Source of the DNA: Bemisia tabaci
Lineage: Eukaryota > Arthropoda > Insecta > Hemiptera > Aleyrodidae
Reading direction: 5' to 3'
DNA length: 64,000 nt
Assembly: GCF_918797505.1 (NCBI RefSeq)
Contig: NC_092799.1
Location: forward strand, 27,528,382-27,592,381
Each line of letters starts with the position of its first letter. Positions within the stretch are counted from its first letter, which is position 1. The translations under genes and the position numbers were made by a program. The notes beneath the pieces were generated by a model. It was given only the letters and a program-made list of their open reading frames with translations. It was not told the DNA's origin and made no database searches. Below, in pieces: positions 45,400 to 55,729 of this stretch.

Positions 45400-46190
45400 A
45401 AAGAGGCAAGACAACTGTAAGACAAGACATAAGCTTTCTGTCATTTAATCAATGGTTGTCATATTGTGAATCAAATGATAGAAAATTATCTTATTTTCAC
45501 TCAGTCTTTCATGTTAAGTAGCTACAATCTAGAATGGAATAATAGGATTTTTCTTGTAAGCTTTCAAATATCTCGAGTTTCGGAGAGGAAATGTAACCAC
45601 TCGGGGACATGGTCCGCTTCATTGGAATACTAATCGATGAGTTTATTAAATACGAGATTTTGAGGGTAAAGAATTTTGGTCTGAGATAGAGATCTATTCC
45701 CTCAAATCTAATTCCTTAAAGTCTTTGGCGCCACTGAGCAGTTACTGTCAGCTCGTGCTGTCGTCGATCAAATAGAAGGCGGGGTTTATTCGAAATATCG
45801 TTCGCAACTTGTCTTTACCTACCTGCTTACCTTTAATCAAAGACATAAAGACGGAGTGTGAAAATTGTCCCTTTTTTAATTTCGACGTGGAGGTTGAAAG
45901 TCAGGCTTCCTTTAATTGCGGGCTTAATCCCCATTACAAAAAAAAAGGAAAAAGAAAGAAACCCTCCCTCCCCCCCCCCCAGCGTGAGGCCCGGGCGGCT
46001 CTATTGAGCCCTACTATATGTGATTTCCAAATTACGTAACTGCTAACCCCCGTTGCTGTAAGTTGAACCTTGAGCCTGAACTGTCACCTTCTTGCATTTG
46101 GTAGGTAATCATGTATGGCAGTTTATGGGTTCCGTCAAGGGTGGGTCAAAAAATCTAAAATTTTCTGGTCTGCCCCTGGCAAAAATGATT
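45400..46190. other. No supported gene
   Basis: This is AT-rich DNA with a short poly(A)-poly(C) patch near 45940-45980. No ORF has recognisable features. Confidence 0.4.
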
Positions 46191-46480
46191 AGTTGACGGT
46201 TTACCACTTCGTGAACGGTGTTTCGACGAGGAGCATCGGTAGACATCAATTAAGATCGGGTCAGTTGATGGCTTCAACTGATCTAAACTGATAAGTGGTG
46301 GCGGCTAAACGTATCAACAGATCTGAATTTATAATTCGTATTAGTTCGTACCATACGTCGACTGATTCGACATATATAAAAAACGCATTATCTACTTGTG
46401 TAAATTTACATATTTTTTCAGTTTCTCACATTTACATCACGAATTGACGATCACCGTTTTCGTATTTCTGACCCGAGGGT

Positions 46481-46977
46481 TATCTAGTAATATCAGATCA
46501 GTTACGATGGGCGGAGCCGCTAAAAACTTACACACCACAACCCCTTCCACATGTGGGATTCCCTTAATCAAAATCACAACAAATTGAAGTAGGCAGGCAT
46601 CGCATAGAATTTTTGGTATAAAATCCATGCTCCCGTGCCGACAAACCCATGAAACTGGTGTGAAGGACCAACTTTTGTGTAATAGCAAGCAGCGCTGTGT
46701 ACTCACCTACGTACCGTACTGTCCTGAAACTCCCCCTTTCTTTACCAAGTGACATAATCCTTGAACGGCCGTAGAATTTCAAATTATCAGCACTATTCGA
46801 GATTTTAAAACCATAAAATAATGCATTCACCTACTGTAGAAAAAAATTGATTGGAAAAGGGATTAAAATAATATAAATATCTCTATTGATGTAGTGGCCC
46901 TGAAGTCTAGATGCCTTGATGAAGTGGCCTAATGGGCCTTGTCAACTATGCCAACCAGATCGTCCTGTTAAAATGCA
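46481..46977 (-). repeat. ~500-bp dispersed repeat, copy 2 (inverted)
   Basis: This is the reverse complement of the block at 3436-3927, with small indels and base changes. On the plus strand it begins TATCTAGTAATATCAGATCA and ends CGTCCTGTTAAAATGC. It carries no known coding domain. Confidence 0.7.
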
Positions 46978-47012
46978 TACGTAGCCTCATTGCACTAGGT
47001 TTAAACTTGTAA

Positions 47013-47400
47013 ATGACGTCAATTGCATTTCTGTTTGGATCAGTTGATGTTCAACAGATGTCAGCTCATGCTGGACCGATATCAATTGATCCTCAAGAGA
47101 TATGTAGCAAATTTCAACTGTTACCTATTGAGGCTCAACATATATCTATTGAGTATAATCTGGTATCAGTACAACCTCTACTGCTACTAACTGACACTCA
47201 TCAGATATTTGTAGACTTTCAACTGGTATCAGTTGGTATCAGTGTAACCTCTATTGGTGCCAACTGTTACTCATCAAATATCTGTAGACTTTCAACTGGT
47301 ATTAGTTGGCAACAGTTGGTATCAGTTAAAATCAGTTAATATCAGTTCATTTTTCTCTACTGATTTTAACTGATCCCAACAGATCATTTTTACCAGGAAT
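47013..47400. repeat. CAGTTG/CAACTG word island with 73-bp tandem pair
   Basis: TCAGTTG, CAACTG, CAACAG and GATATC-like words recur throughout. Inside it, bases 47162-47234 are repeated at 47235-47307 (GGTATCAGT ... TTTCAACTGGTAT), two 73-base tandem units. The words TCAGTTGATGGCTTCAACTGA also occur at about 46261-46281, on the other side of the inverted repeat copy, so that copy may have landed inside a larger island. Confidence 0.55.
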
Positions 47401-48170
47401 GAGTGGCCAAAGTTAATTATTTCGGTGCTATCCTCCTCAAAGCATCAAGTGAACATTTCTTGATACGAGTAGGATAGCTCGCTCTGGCATGGAGCTATTT
47501 AGCTATGACAAATTTTGATTTTCCGTCGTGTTTGCAACTCAAAAAACGCACTTTGGCTCGGGATTTGTGGAACATTGGCCCGAAAATTCCTGAAACATAA
47601 TTTGGTTTGCAATATAACTTCACATCTTTTCAAAAAGAAAAAAGAACATACATTTCAGTTACAGGTTGAAGGGGAAGGCAGAAGAGGAAGGGATGAGAGG
47701 GAGCGTAGGAGAGGAAGAGGAGGAGAGGGAAGGGGAACGGATCGGGGTTTGAGGCGGATGCCAACTTTGTGAAGAATATCCTGCAAAAATTTCAAGCCAT
47801 GCAGTTGGTTTGGTCTCCTTTCGAAGAATAAAATAGAAAGGAATACTTTGAAATACGGCAACCCAATTATGCACTTTTGCAATTTCACCGTTGAAATATT
47901 ACTCCTCTATGGTGGCCAATTAATAATGTGACTTTCGAAGATCCCTGTCATCATATAGGTATCCAAGGAAAAAGTTCCAGCTTTCAAAGTAGTTATTTAA
48001 CCAGAGAAATTACCATCGACATCATCAACAATGAAGTACCGACCATTAGTTTAGGAGCTACCTTCATACTTGATTGTGGACGGGATGAAGCTTTCTGGAT
48101 GCTTGTCAGTCAGGATGAGTGAATAAAAACAAGGAGCTTATTCCTACTTTAAGTGACTTCCTCCGTGACA
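47401..48170. other. No supported gene; purine-rich patch
   Basis: Bases 47665-47745 are a G/A-rich run (GGAAGGGATGAGAGGGAGCG and similar) that yields spurious ORFs on both strands. Nothing gene-like was found. Confidence 0.4.
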
Positions 48171-48180
48171 ACCCCCCGTA

Positions 48181-48575
48181 ATTCCTGCTTATCCGGTGTA
48201 GGTAATTGCAAGGAAGGATGTAACACCGTGCTGCACCTCTAAGTAAATTGTCTTATCTTTCTTGGACTCACGCCGAAGTTGTTAAAACTCCATTTGTACC
48301 TAAAAACTCACAGAACCGCACGGTAGGAAAAAGATCTTGACGAGCCTGACTCAGAATGTCAATCGTCATGCGTTGAAAATTCCTGCTTATAATTATCCGG
48401 TGTAGCTAATTGCAAGGAAGGATGTAACACCGTGCTATACCTCTAAGAAAATTGTCTTATCATTCTTCGACTCACGCCGAAGTTGTTGAAACTCCATCTG
48501 TACCTAAAAACTTATAGCACCGCACGGTAGGAGAAAGATCTTGACGAGCCCGACTCAAAATTTTAATCAGCATGC
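48181..48575 (+). repeat. ~198-bp tandem duplication
   Basis: A unit beginning ATTCCTGCTTATCCGGTGTA at 48181 recurs at 48379 with a 6-base insertion early in the second unit. Both include GAAGGATGTAACACCGTGCT and ATCTTGACGAGCC. Divergence of about one base in ten makes it older than the 206-bp duplication at 38491. Confidence 0.75.
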
Positions 48576-49727
48576 GTTGATTCGGATTTTCCTTTATATT
48601 CACTAAAAAGGAGAGGGTAAGCGAACCGCACATGTAATGACCTTATATTTATCGAGGAATTACACGGGCTTAAAGAGGAATAAAATGACTCGTTATAGAT
48701 GCTCCTCTTAACATCATTCCTACCGTGGACGGCCAAAGTGATCACCCTTTTAAATATTTCATACGACTTTCGTGAAATAATTCTATCACATTTAAATTAG
48801 ATTCATCACGTTGCAAGACTAAAAAATACGTAGAAATTGATAAGTACCTCACTGGCCATCTCGAGTGAATCTTTTCTCATAAAAATGCACACTCCTGCCT
48901 TTCAACTTTGGCTGCTATCCTAGACTTGGAGTATCAGTTTCAACCAGGAGGCTTTTTTGACTTCAATGATATCTACGACCAAAATTACATAGGAATTGAT
49001 GTATCATTTGCCGTATCACGTAAAAGTTTGAAAAAATGCATCCCCCTGGCTTTCAAATTTTGGTCTCATTTTTTATCAACAATAAGATACGTGGTTCGGA
49101 AGTTTTACCTACAGTTGGTAGGCGTATAATGTAATTCGAATATTTTGTTCTGTTAAGTGATAAAACGAAGGAAATTAGGTATATGATAGTATGCGAAAAA
49201 GAAATGAAACTTTCCAACTTACCCATTATGGGTAAAAAATTTATGGAGTCAAAGGAAAAACTCGGACTTGGCGTGTTTTAAGTCAATCAGCTCCGTATAT
49301 ACAGAAAATTACAGAATTTAAATGTTACACTGAAATTAAAAACCTGGTGTTCATTGTAGTAAAGTTGCAACAAAAAAAAACTCGTGGTTAAAGCCATAAA
49401 ACGCCAATGGCCAGGACGTAATAAACTTTATTATTCGTTAAGGGAATACAAAAAAAAAAAGGAAATTACATGATGAGACCAACGTGAGAGAAAATCTACA
49501 AGAGACTACAAACTAATACAATCCCTCTAGGGGTGACGTCATCTCTGACATTGTGCTACTATAACATTGATATTTTTCCATATTACTAAAATTCTTGGCT
49601 ATACTTAATCGGCAAGAAAAGAAAAATATATATGATAAAAACCAATCATAAACGAAAGAAAGAATTGCTAACGAAGGTAAGTAGATATTAGTAGTCGAAT
49701 TGTCAAACAGGAATACCTATGGTATGT
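48576..49727. other. Spacer, includes likely 3' UTR of the minus-strand gene
   Basis: No gene is seen. On the minus strand an AATAAA occurs at 49432-49427, about 300 bases after the stop of the two-module gene, and could be its polyadenylation signal. Confidence 0.4.
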
Positions 49728-51071
49728 TCATTGAATTTCAAATAAAGTTTCAAAATGAAAAGTTGTTGAAACATCGAATAGCCAATTTAAATTAGTCTTC
49801 CTCCGAAGTCTGAAATCTCGTTTAAAAATCATGAAAGAACCCGACGTTGTGGCAAAATTAACAGGAGAAGACACATCTGAAGAGGGAGATCGAGGTAAAC
49901 TTTCATCCAAATTAAGAGAGAGAGAAGAATCGTTTGCAGGGGCAAACCTCTTCAGAGGCTTATAAAAATCTAAATCAATGAATGTTTGGGTGTAAACAGA
50001 TATACATTCTGCTGTGCTGATATTCGAGTCAACGTAGTCACTCAAGTAAAGCCAATAGAGTTTGAATAAGAGTGGTGCCGTTGAATTACGTAATACATAA
50101 TATTCATCCTTAAACTGCTTAAGGTAAGACAGAAGGTATTTTTCATTAGAAATGTAATTCGCAGTATGATCATTTCCGTGGAATAATTTCACGTATAATC
50201 TACATCGGCTAATTTGTTCTAAATTAAGAACAAATGGCTTCTTATGAATGTACGCGACAATGTTTCTAATCCAAAGTCGCGGAATTGTGAAATCATCTGT
50301 TTGAAGGCGAAATATGTACGATGACGTAAAATTTTCAAGTGATTCCGTGAAAAAATTCTCCAAAAGGCTATGGTCATAACACCAAGTGTCTGTTGGTGGG
50401 ATTTTTTCTTTACATTTAAGGTATTGACATGTATTGTGACTCGTTAAAGAATACGACGTTGTGGCAAAATTAACAGGATAAGACACATCTGAAGTGGGAG
50501 ATGGAGATAAACTTTCATCCAAATTAGGAATGAGAGAAGAATCGTTTACAGAGGCAAACCTCTTCAGAGGCTTATAAAAATTTAAATCAACGAATGTTTG
50601 GGTGTAAACAGATTTACATTCTGCTGTGCTGATATTCGAGTCAACGTAGTCACTCAAATATAGCCAATAGAGTTTGAATAAGAATGGTGCCGTTGAATTA
50701 CGTAATACATAATATTCATCCTTAAACTGCTTAAGGTAAGACAGAAGGTCTTTTTCATAAGAAATGTAATCTGCAATATACTCATTCCTGTGGAATAATT
50801 TCAAGTATAATCTACATATTCTAATTTTTTCTAAATAAAGAACATATGGCTTCTTACAAATGTACGCGACAATGTTTCTAATCCAAAGTTGCGGGATTGA
50901 CAAATCATCGGTTTCAAGGCGATATATGTACGATGACGTGAAATTGTCAAGTGATTCACTGTAATATTTCTCCAAAAATCTATGGTCATAACACCAAATG
51001 TCTGTTGGTGGGATCATTTTTTTACATTTTAGGTATTTACATTGAATGTCGGTGTCCGGGTCATCCCACAT
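49728..51071 (-). CDS. Two-module protein of unknown function
   Basis: The frame is open to 51128, but the apparent start there is TTG; the first ATG is at 51071 (MWDDPDTDIQ). From it the protein has 447 residues built from two copies of one module. The DNA period is 612 bases (204 codons). Each module begins C-x4-C-x10-C-x2-H (C-(K/Q)-YLKCK ... WCYDH), which looks like a zinc site. It continues with FTSSYI, a P-x-LWIRNIVAYI block, a CRLY-x-KLFH block, YLLSYLKQFKDEYYVLRNST or close, and ends with a Ser-rich linker and SPVNFATTS. The second half of each module (LLFKLYWLYLSDYVDSNIST) is nearly unchanged, showing recent duplication or constraint. No family is recognised. An upstream exon is possible. 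No signal peptide is evident from the ATG. Confidence 0.65.
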   Translation of the reverse strand: MWDDPDTDIQCKYLKCKKMIPPTDIWCYDHRFLEKYYSESLDNFTSSYIYRLETDDLSIPQLWIRNIVAYICKKPYVLYLEKIRICRLYLKLFHRNEYIADYISYEKDLLSYLKQFKDEYYVLRNSTAPFLFKLYWLYLSDYVDSNISTAECKSVYTQTFVDLNFYKPLKRFASVNDSSLIPNLDESLSPSPTSDVSYPVNFATTSYSLTSHNTCQYLKCKEKIPPTDTWCYDHSLLENFFTESLENFTSSYIFRLQTDDFTIPRLWIRNIVAYIHKKPFVLNLEQISRCRLYVKLFHGNDHTANYISNEKYLLSYLKQFKDEYYVLRNSTAPLLFKLYWLYLSDYVDSNISTAECISVYTQTFIDLDFYKPLKRFAPANDSSLSLNLDESLPRSPSSDVSSPVNFATTSGSFMIFKRDFRLRRKTNLNWLFDVSTTFHFETLFEIQ

Positions 51072-51128
51072 TTTGAAGTAGTCGTCGGAAACGAAGCAAT
51101 AAAGAATGGAGTTGATTAAAGATAGCAA

Positions 51129-51639
51129 GGCAAGGGGCGCAGAAATAATGTAAGTTTCAAGAATATGAGAAGATTGATTTACGAAGATATTATCAGCGTT
51201 CTGTCAAAACATCTCGGAAGCTTGACTATCCAAACCGCTGTCAATCTTGCGCGGAGCTTTGTCCGCGCCGCTGGAAAATCAGTCTAAAGTACCTTATCAC
51301 GGTGAAAGAAGCGATGAAGCAGAATAGGTTACAGAAAATAAAATCGGTATCTTAATTTTTCGGAACTTGCACTTGTTTCGCTCATCTTTAAAACCTTTCC
51401 GTCACGGATACTTAAATCACTGCTTGGCAAAGTAAAACACTAAGGGTAGATTTCATCACAATAAGGATATTGAGTAAGTAGGTAGTAGTCGTTACTGTAA
51501 ACTTAGTCGTGAGAATAACACCGAGTCGCAACGGGTCTATTGCACACACGAGATAAATCTAACTGAATTTACCTACTCCTCAGAGGTAAAATGTGTTCAA
51601 GAATCACGTTCCGCACGTCTGACGAGTTTGAAATTCACT
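51129..51639. other. Spacer upstream of the two-module gene
   Basis: This would contain the promoter and any upstream exon of the two-module gene (minus strand). No TATA box or splice donor could be assigned with confidence. Confidence 0.35.
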
Positions 51640-51804
51640 TGTAACCCGGTCTCCGGACACTTAAATTAAATATGCGCGGTTTGGTCCCTCCAGTCCCAGG
51701 GCACGTTGATTGGTCTCTCTCTACTGGCTGTCGGCCAGTGGGGAGAGGGCAATTGGCATTGCCTGGGGAGTGGGGGGCCCGGCCGCCATTAGTCTTTTAG
51801 AGAT

Positions 51805-52845
51805 TTGTGGCATCATGTTGATGTGGGTATTGATTCGGTATCCAGGCATGACCTCAACCAGCGGTGCGTCTCACCGACTCCCTCAAGGTGTTCGTCAAGG
51901 AGTGACCGTTCTGGATCTAGGCGTTCAAGTGTCGCATCTAGTGCTACAAGCCAAACTCTTCACCATATTCTAGATAAGTTAGATAATTTGCAGGTTGATG
52001 TAAGCAGAAGATTAGATTCTTTAGAAAAACAGGCCGGGAAAACATCTCACAAACCTGTGAAACCTTTTTTCAATAAAGTAAAGCGCTCAAGCAGCCAACA
52101 AACTGGGGGGTCTAACAGTGATTCAAGCCAAAATGGCTCTTCGATTAAGATTGTAAAACATGTCAATTCAATTAGATTTAACGATTTGCCACGCTTTAAT
52201 GGGAACTTGGATAAATGTCATCCTAAAGATTTTGTCCATATAGTAACAGTGTATTTTAACGCTAAAAATACTGATGACGGTACCAAAGTTATGGAGGTTG
52301 GCATGCTGTTAGAAGGTGAAGCAAAAATTTGGTTACAGTCTACTGATTTTCATCTCTTTGAGGATTTTGTTGACGGGTTCTTGAAGTACTACTGGGGCCG
52401 CGGTGACCAGAGTAATATTTCTGGATCCTTGTACGCTAACAAATTTAATCCTGCTGTAGACAAGTATGCCACTTATTTTCTGAAATACGTCAGAGATACG
52501 AAACACCTTGATGAACCAATTCCCATTCCTGCTTTGATTTCCGCGGTATTGGCACATTTTCCTCGTGATGTACAAGAACAATTTATCGATGATCATGAGT
52601 TGACAATTGAGCACGTTCAGCGGAAGCTGCAACGCATTGATCAAATCCGTAAACAGGGAATTACTAAAGCGTTATCTCCAGCCGACAGTGCTACCAGCAA
52701 CAGTAGTACTTTCAAGAACAAGTTCGGTCCCAGGCCACTGAATCAGCAAAGGGTCAGTGTTATCCAAACTGATACCAGTGGTACATCTGATTCTAACTTT
52801 ATGCCTGAGGCAAAGGCTCAATTAGAAACCGATTCTTTAAACTAG
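51805..52845 (+). pseudogene. Gypsy gag-like protein
   Basis: The frame has no ATG start (it opens at TTG after the deletion junction). It encodes a Ser/Arg-rich N-terminus, a helix with LDKLDNLQVDVSRRLDSLEK, and a retrotransposon-gag-type region. That region includes LPRFNGNLDKCHPKDFVHIV, MEVGMLLEGEAKIWLQS, FEDFVDGFLKYYWGRGDQSN and YLKYVRDTKHL-like blocks. This order (capsid-like helices with a W-Q-S and a YWG motif) is usual in Ty3/gypsy gag. No zinc knuckle follows. The ORF is otherwise intact for about 340 codons. Confidence 0.7.
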
Positions 52846-53011
52846 ACTTGAGCTGCCCGGAACCTGAGGATGTATCAGAGCTGTTACCCCAGGGATCTGT
52901 GGAATCTGCGGCAACTCAACTTAGCAACAGCTCTCAGCCAAACCACCACTGGTTATCGCCGTTCAATTTATCAGGAGTTTCTAGCTATTGTTTCTTTAAA
53001 GTCAATATAAC

Positions 53012-53106
53012 GTCAACCTCACAGAATAACATATAGTCAACCTCACAGAATAACATAAAGTCAACCTCACAAAATAACATAAAGTCAACCTCACAAAATA
53101 ACATAA
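53012..53106 (+). repeat. 24-bp tandem repeat, four units
   Basis: Units of 24 bases, GTCAACCTCACAGAATAACA plus four more, start at 53012, 53036, 53060 and 53084. They lie between the gag and pol remnants, inside the gypsy-like element. Confidence 0.8.
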
Positions 53107-53452
53107 CTCAATGCTGGCTTGTAATAATCCCTAAGTCAATGACAAAAGATGTCCATAATATCACAACACCAACTTACTCAATTGAATTAAAACTCCTATT
53201 TGAATGTATACTTATTGACTTTGTTCAACTTTTTCAATATTGCTTAAAAATTGAGCTGACCATTTATGATAGTTCCTTGATCTTATGCCACAGTCTTGAT
53301 GTCCTACAATATTTCAATGTATCCTTTAATTCTCTAGAAATTGATGAGAAGCTTGTTAGAGCAGTATCAGACGTGATTAGAGATATCTCGCAGAAAATTC
53401 CGGTAGTGTTTTGTGACTTCTTTCATTACCAAAAAGGTGATACTTTCAATAC

Positions 53453-54316
53453 TTGTCTAGTTTTAAGAAGTTCCAATTTCTCCTTGATTCTGTCGATTTT
53501 GTAGGATTTATTTTGTCTAAAGAAGGAATCTCCATGGATCCAAACAAGGCTAAATGTATCAGAGAATTTCCAGTACCAAATTGTAAGAAAGCCCTACAAA
53601 GTTTCATTGGCTTTGTAAACTTTTACTCCAAATTCCACAAAAATCATTCTCACCTCCTTCTACCATTACTTCACTTGTTAAAGAAGGACCAGGTGTGGAA
53701 ATGGGAAGAAACCGAACAAACTGCTTTTGATAAAATTAAGGAGAATTTCATTGAAAATGTAATGCTTTCATATATCAACTGTGAGGAAGAATTTTATATC
53801 TCCACTGATGCCAGCTATGGAGCTATTGCTGGAGAGCTTTTTCAAATTGACTCAGACGGTCACCGTCGTCCTATATATTTTTACAGCCGTATTTTACGCC
53901 CACCCGAACGCAATTACTTTGTGACTGAGATCGAGTTACTTGCGATTGTGGCGAGTTGTCAGAAATTTTCCCCATTTATTTTGGGTTTCCCTACCTCAAT
54001 TTTGACAGATCATCAAGCTCTTACCTTTCTTAAGATTTCCAGCCTCTCATCAGGAAGATTAATCCGATGGGCGCTGTATTTACAACAATTCAACCTCAAA
54101 ATCAAATATGTAAAGGGTAGTGAAAATGTCGCTGCAGACACATTCTCTAGATATCCACCAGAACTGTATTCAATGCCTTCAACTGATAGAGAAATTTGTG
54201 TAAATTTTTCAAAAAATTATATCCCAAAGGATTTTGAAAATATGATGTCTGAATTACCTCATTACCTCAACAACAAAAGGACGACAGTCGACTTGGGAGA
54301 ATATACGACAAAGTAA
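53453..54316 (+). pseudogene. Gypsy RT end and RNase H
   Basis: The frame reads SVDFVGFILSKEGISMDPNK (end of RT), then CKKALQSFIGFVNFYSKF (thumb/connection). RNase H follows, with FYISTDASYGAIAG, FYSRILRPPERNYFVTEIEL and ILTDHQALTFL supplying the expected Asp, Glu and Asp. It ends with ENVAADTFSRYP. The order is standard for Ty3/gypsy pol. The catalytic RT palm upstream is missing, as is integrase downstream, where only about 80 bases separate the frame from the right-hand repeat. Confidence 0.85.
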
Positions 54317-54559
54317 AAAACAAACTTTCGTTTAAAGGAGAGGAATTTTATCTTATTCACCATAATAATCTATTCACCAAATTTATCGGGTATCTGTAAC
54401 CCGGTCTCCGGACACTTAAATTGAATATGCGCGGTTTGGTCCCTCCAGTCCCAGGGCACGTTGATTGGTCTCTCTCTACTGGCTGTCGGCCAGTGAGGAG
54501 AGGGCAATTGGCATTGCCTGGGGAGTGGGGGGCCCGGCCGCCATTAGTCTTTTGCCATC

Positions 54560-54633
54560 TCCTTAGGAGACTTCACGTAAGTTTTTTCATCATCCTTTTG
54601 AAAGGGTGGGGCTTCGGCCCCATCTAGTATTTC
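54560..54633 (+). mobile_element. Helitron-like 3' terminus
   Basis: The stretch ends with GGTGGGGCTTCGGCCCCATCTAGTAT. This is a hairpin (TGGGGC-TTCG-GCCCCA), then TCTAG, then T. That is the layout of Helitron 3' ends. It lies just after the right-hand gypsy-like repeat, so the repeat may have been carried within or interrupted by a Helitron. Confidence 0.35.
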
Positions 54634-54894
54634 TATCCTAAATCATGTGCTTCAGGGTCCTTCCGCTGTTGGAACTCTAAAAACCTACTCGTGTTCACTT
54701 TATCCACCTATTTTCATTTTTTATTTCGTTTGAGGCTTACGGGCCCCGGCTTCACACTCTTTGTCGCACGATTTGTGTAGTTTGTTGAAGGGAATCGATG
54801 TTATTTGATTTAAGAGAGCAGATTTGAATACAGTTTAATGTGCGATTCCTCTATTTACTTCACAGCACTAGAAACAAATTAAACGCTGGGGACA

Positions 54895-55326
54895 AGAGTA
54901 CCTATATAGACAGAGTATGGCCATTCGTATCTTTTTACTACAGGAAAACTGTTCTGCTTTTTGATTGGTCAACGAGTTTTTAGGCTCCATGATACTCTTA
55001 GGGCCGTATAAAAACAAACAAAATGGCGACTCACCGTAACATCGATAAGAAGCTAAATTTTACACAAATTTCAATTACACGGCAGTAACAATTTAAACTA
55101 GCATATCTACGAATAACACACGAAAAAAACACGAAAACATCGTTAAATCGCTTATCACCTTTATCACAGCAGGATGTAAGATGTGCATAACCTCAATCTT
55201 GCTTGCTAATAACAGCCATTTTGTTTGTCTATTTACGGTCCTAAGAGCATCGTGTCAGCCTATTCGCTCGCGACCAATGAAAAACCGGAACAGAAATGGC
55301 CATACTCTGTCTATAAAGGTACTCTA
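54895..55326. mobile_element. Mutator-like MITE with 9-bp target duplication
   Basis: The left end AGAGTACCTATATAGACAGA and the right end (reverse complement) AGAGTACCTTTATAGACAGA form an inverted repeat of about 29 bases with one difference, reaching GTATGGCCA. Further in, ACTGTTCTGCTTTTTGATTGG-type sequence on the left pairs loosely with CCAATGAAAAACCGGAACAG on the right. CTGGGGACA flanks both sides (54886-54894 and 55327-55335), a 9-base direct repeat of the size made by Mutator-like elements. There is no transposase. Confidence 0.75.
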
Positions 55327-55476
55327 CTGGGGACAGGTCGAAGCGCAGGTCGAACGGGCAAAAACTGACTGAGGAGTCATACTGAAAAAAATGATTTACC
55401 GACCGCGCCAGGTATACGAAACTGGTGTGGTAGGTACCTGTATGTGATGCTGTACGGAGCTGCCTAGTGGCGGCCA

Positions 55477-55564
55477 TTGCTACGCCCCTTGGTCGCTACG
55501 CCCCCTGGTTGCTACGCTTTCTAGTTGCTACGCCCCTTGATTGCTACGCCTCCCGATTTCTACG
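55477..55564 (+). repeat. ~17-bp minisatellite, about five units
   Basis: Units of about 17 bases like TTGCTACGCCCCTTGGT follow one another with changes (CGCTACGCCCCCTGGT, TTGCTACGCTTTCTAGT, TTGCTACGCCCCTTGAT). Confidence 0.75.
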
Positions 55565-55729
55565 TGACCCAACCTCCCAATGGCGCTCTGTGCTATCAAC
55601 GGAACCGCCTCGCGGCCCTATTTATAGCTTTGTATCAGGGTTGGTTTTATTTGCCCCGGAGAGAAATTACGACATGAAGTATCTATACGACTTACCTTGC
55701 CGTTGCATTCCGTTCTGAGGGGCTGCCGG

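Larger units (their letters stand above)
51640..54553 (+). mobile_element. Internally deleted Ty3/gypsy-like element
   Basis: Two 159-base direct repeats starting TGTAACCCGGTCTCCGGACA (51640-51798 and 54395-54553) bracket a gag-like frame and the end of a pol frame. They behave like partial LTRs. The left repeat runs straight into gag, so its 3' part and the primer site are gone. Protease, most of RT and all of integrase are missing, and no purine tract precedes the right repeat. The two repeats differ at very few positions. Confidence 0.65.

Noticed and set aside
47655..47888. Overlapping Pro/Ser/Leu-rich ORFs on the minus strand
   Set aside because: They are translation of a G/A-rich low-complexity run.
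51640..51798. Full-length 5' LTR
   Set aside because: No CA end or primer-binding site follows; the sequence passes directly into gag, so only a partial repeat is supported.
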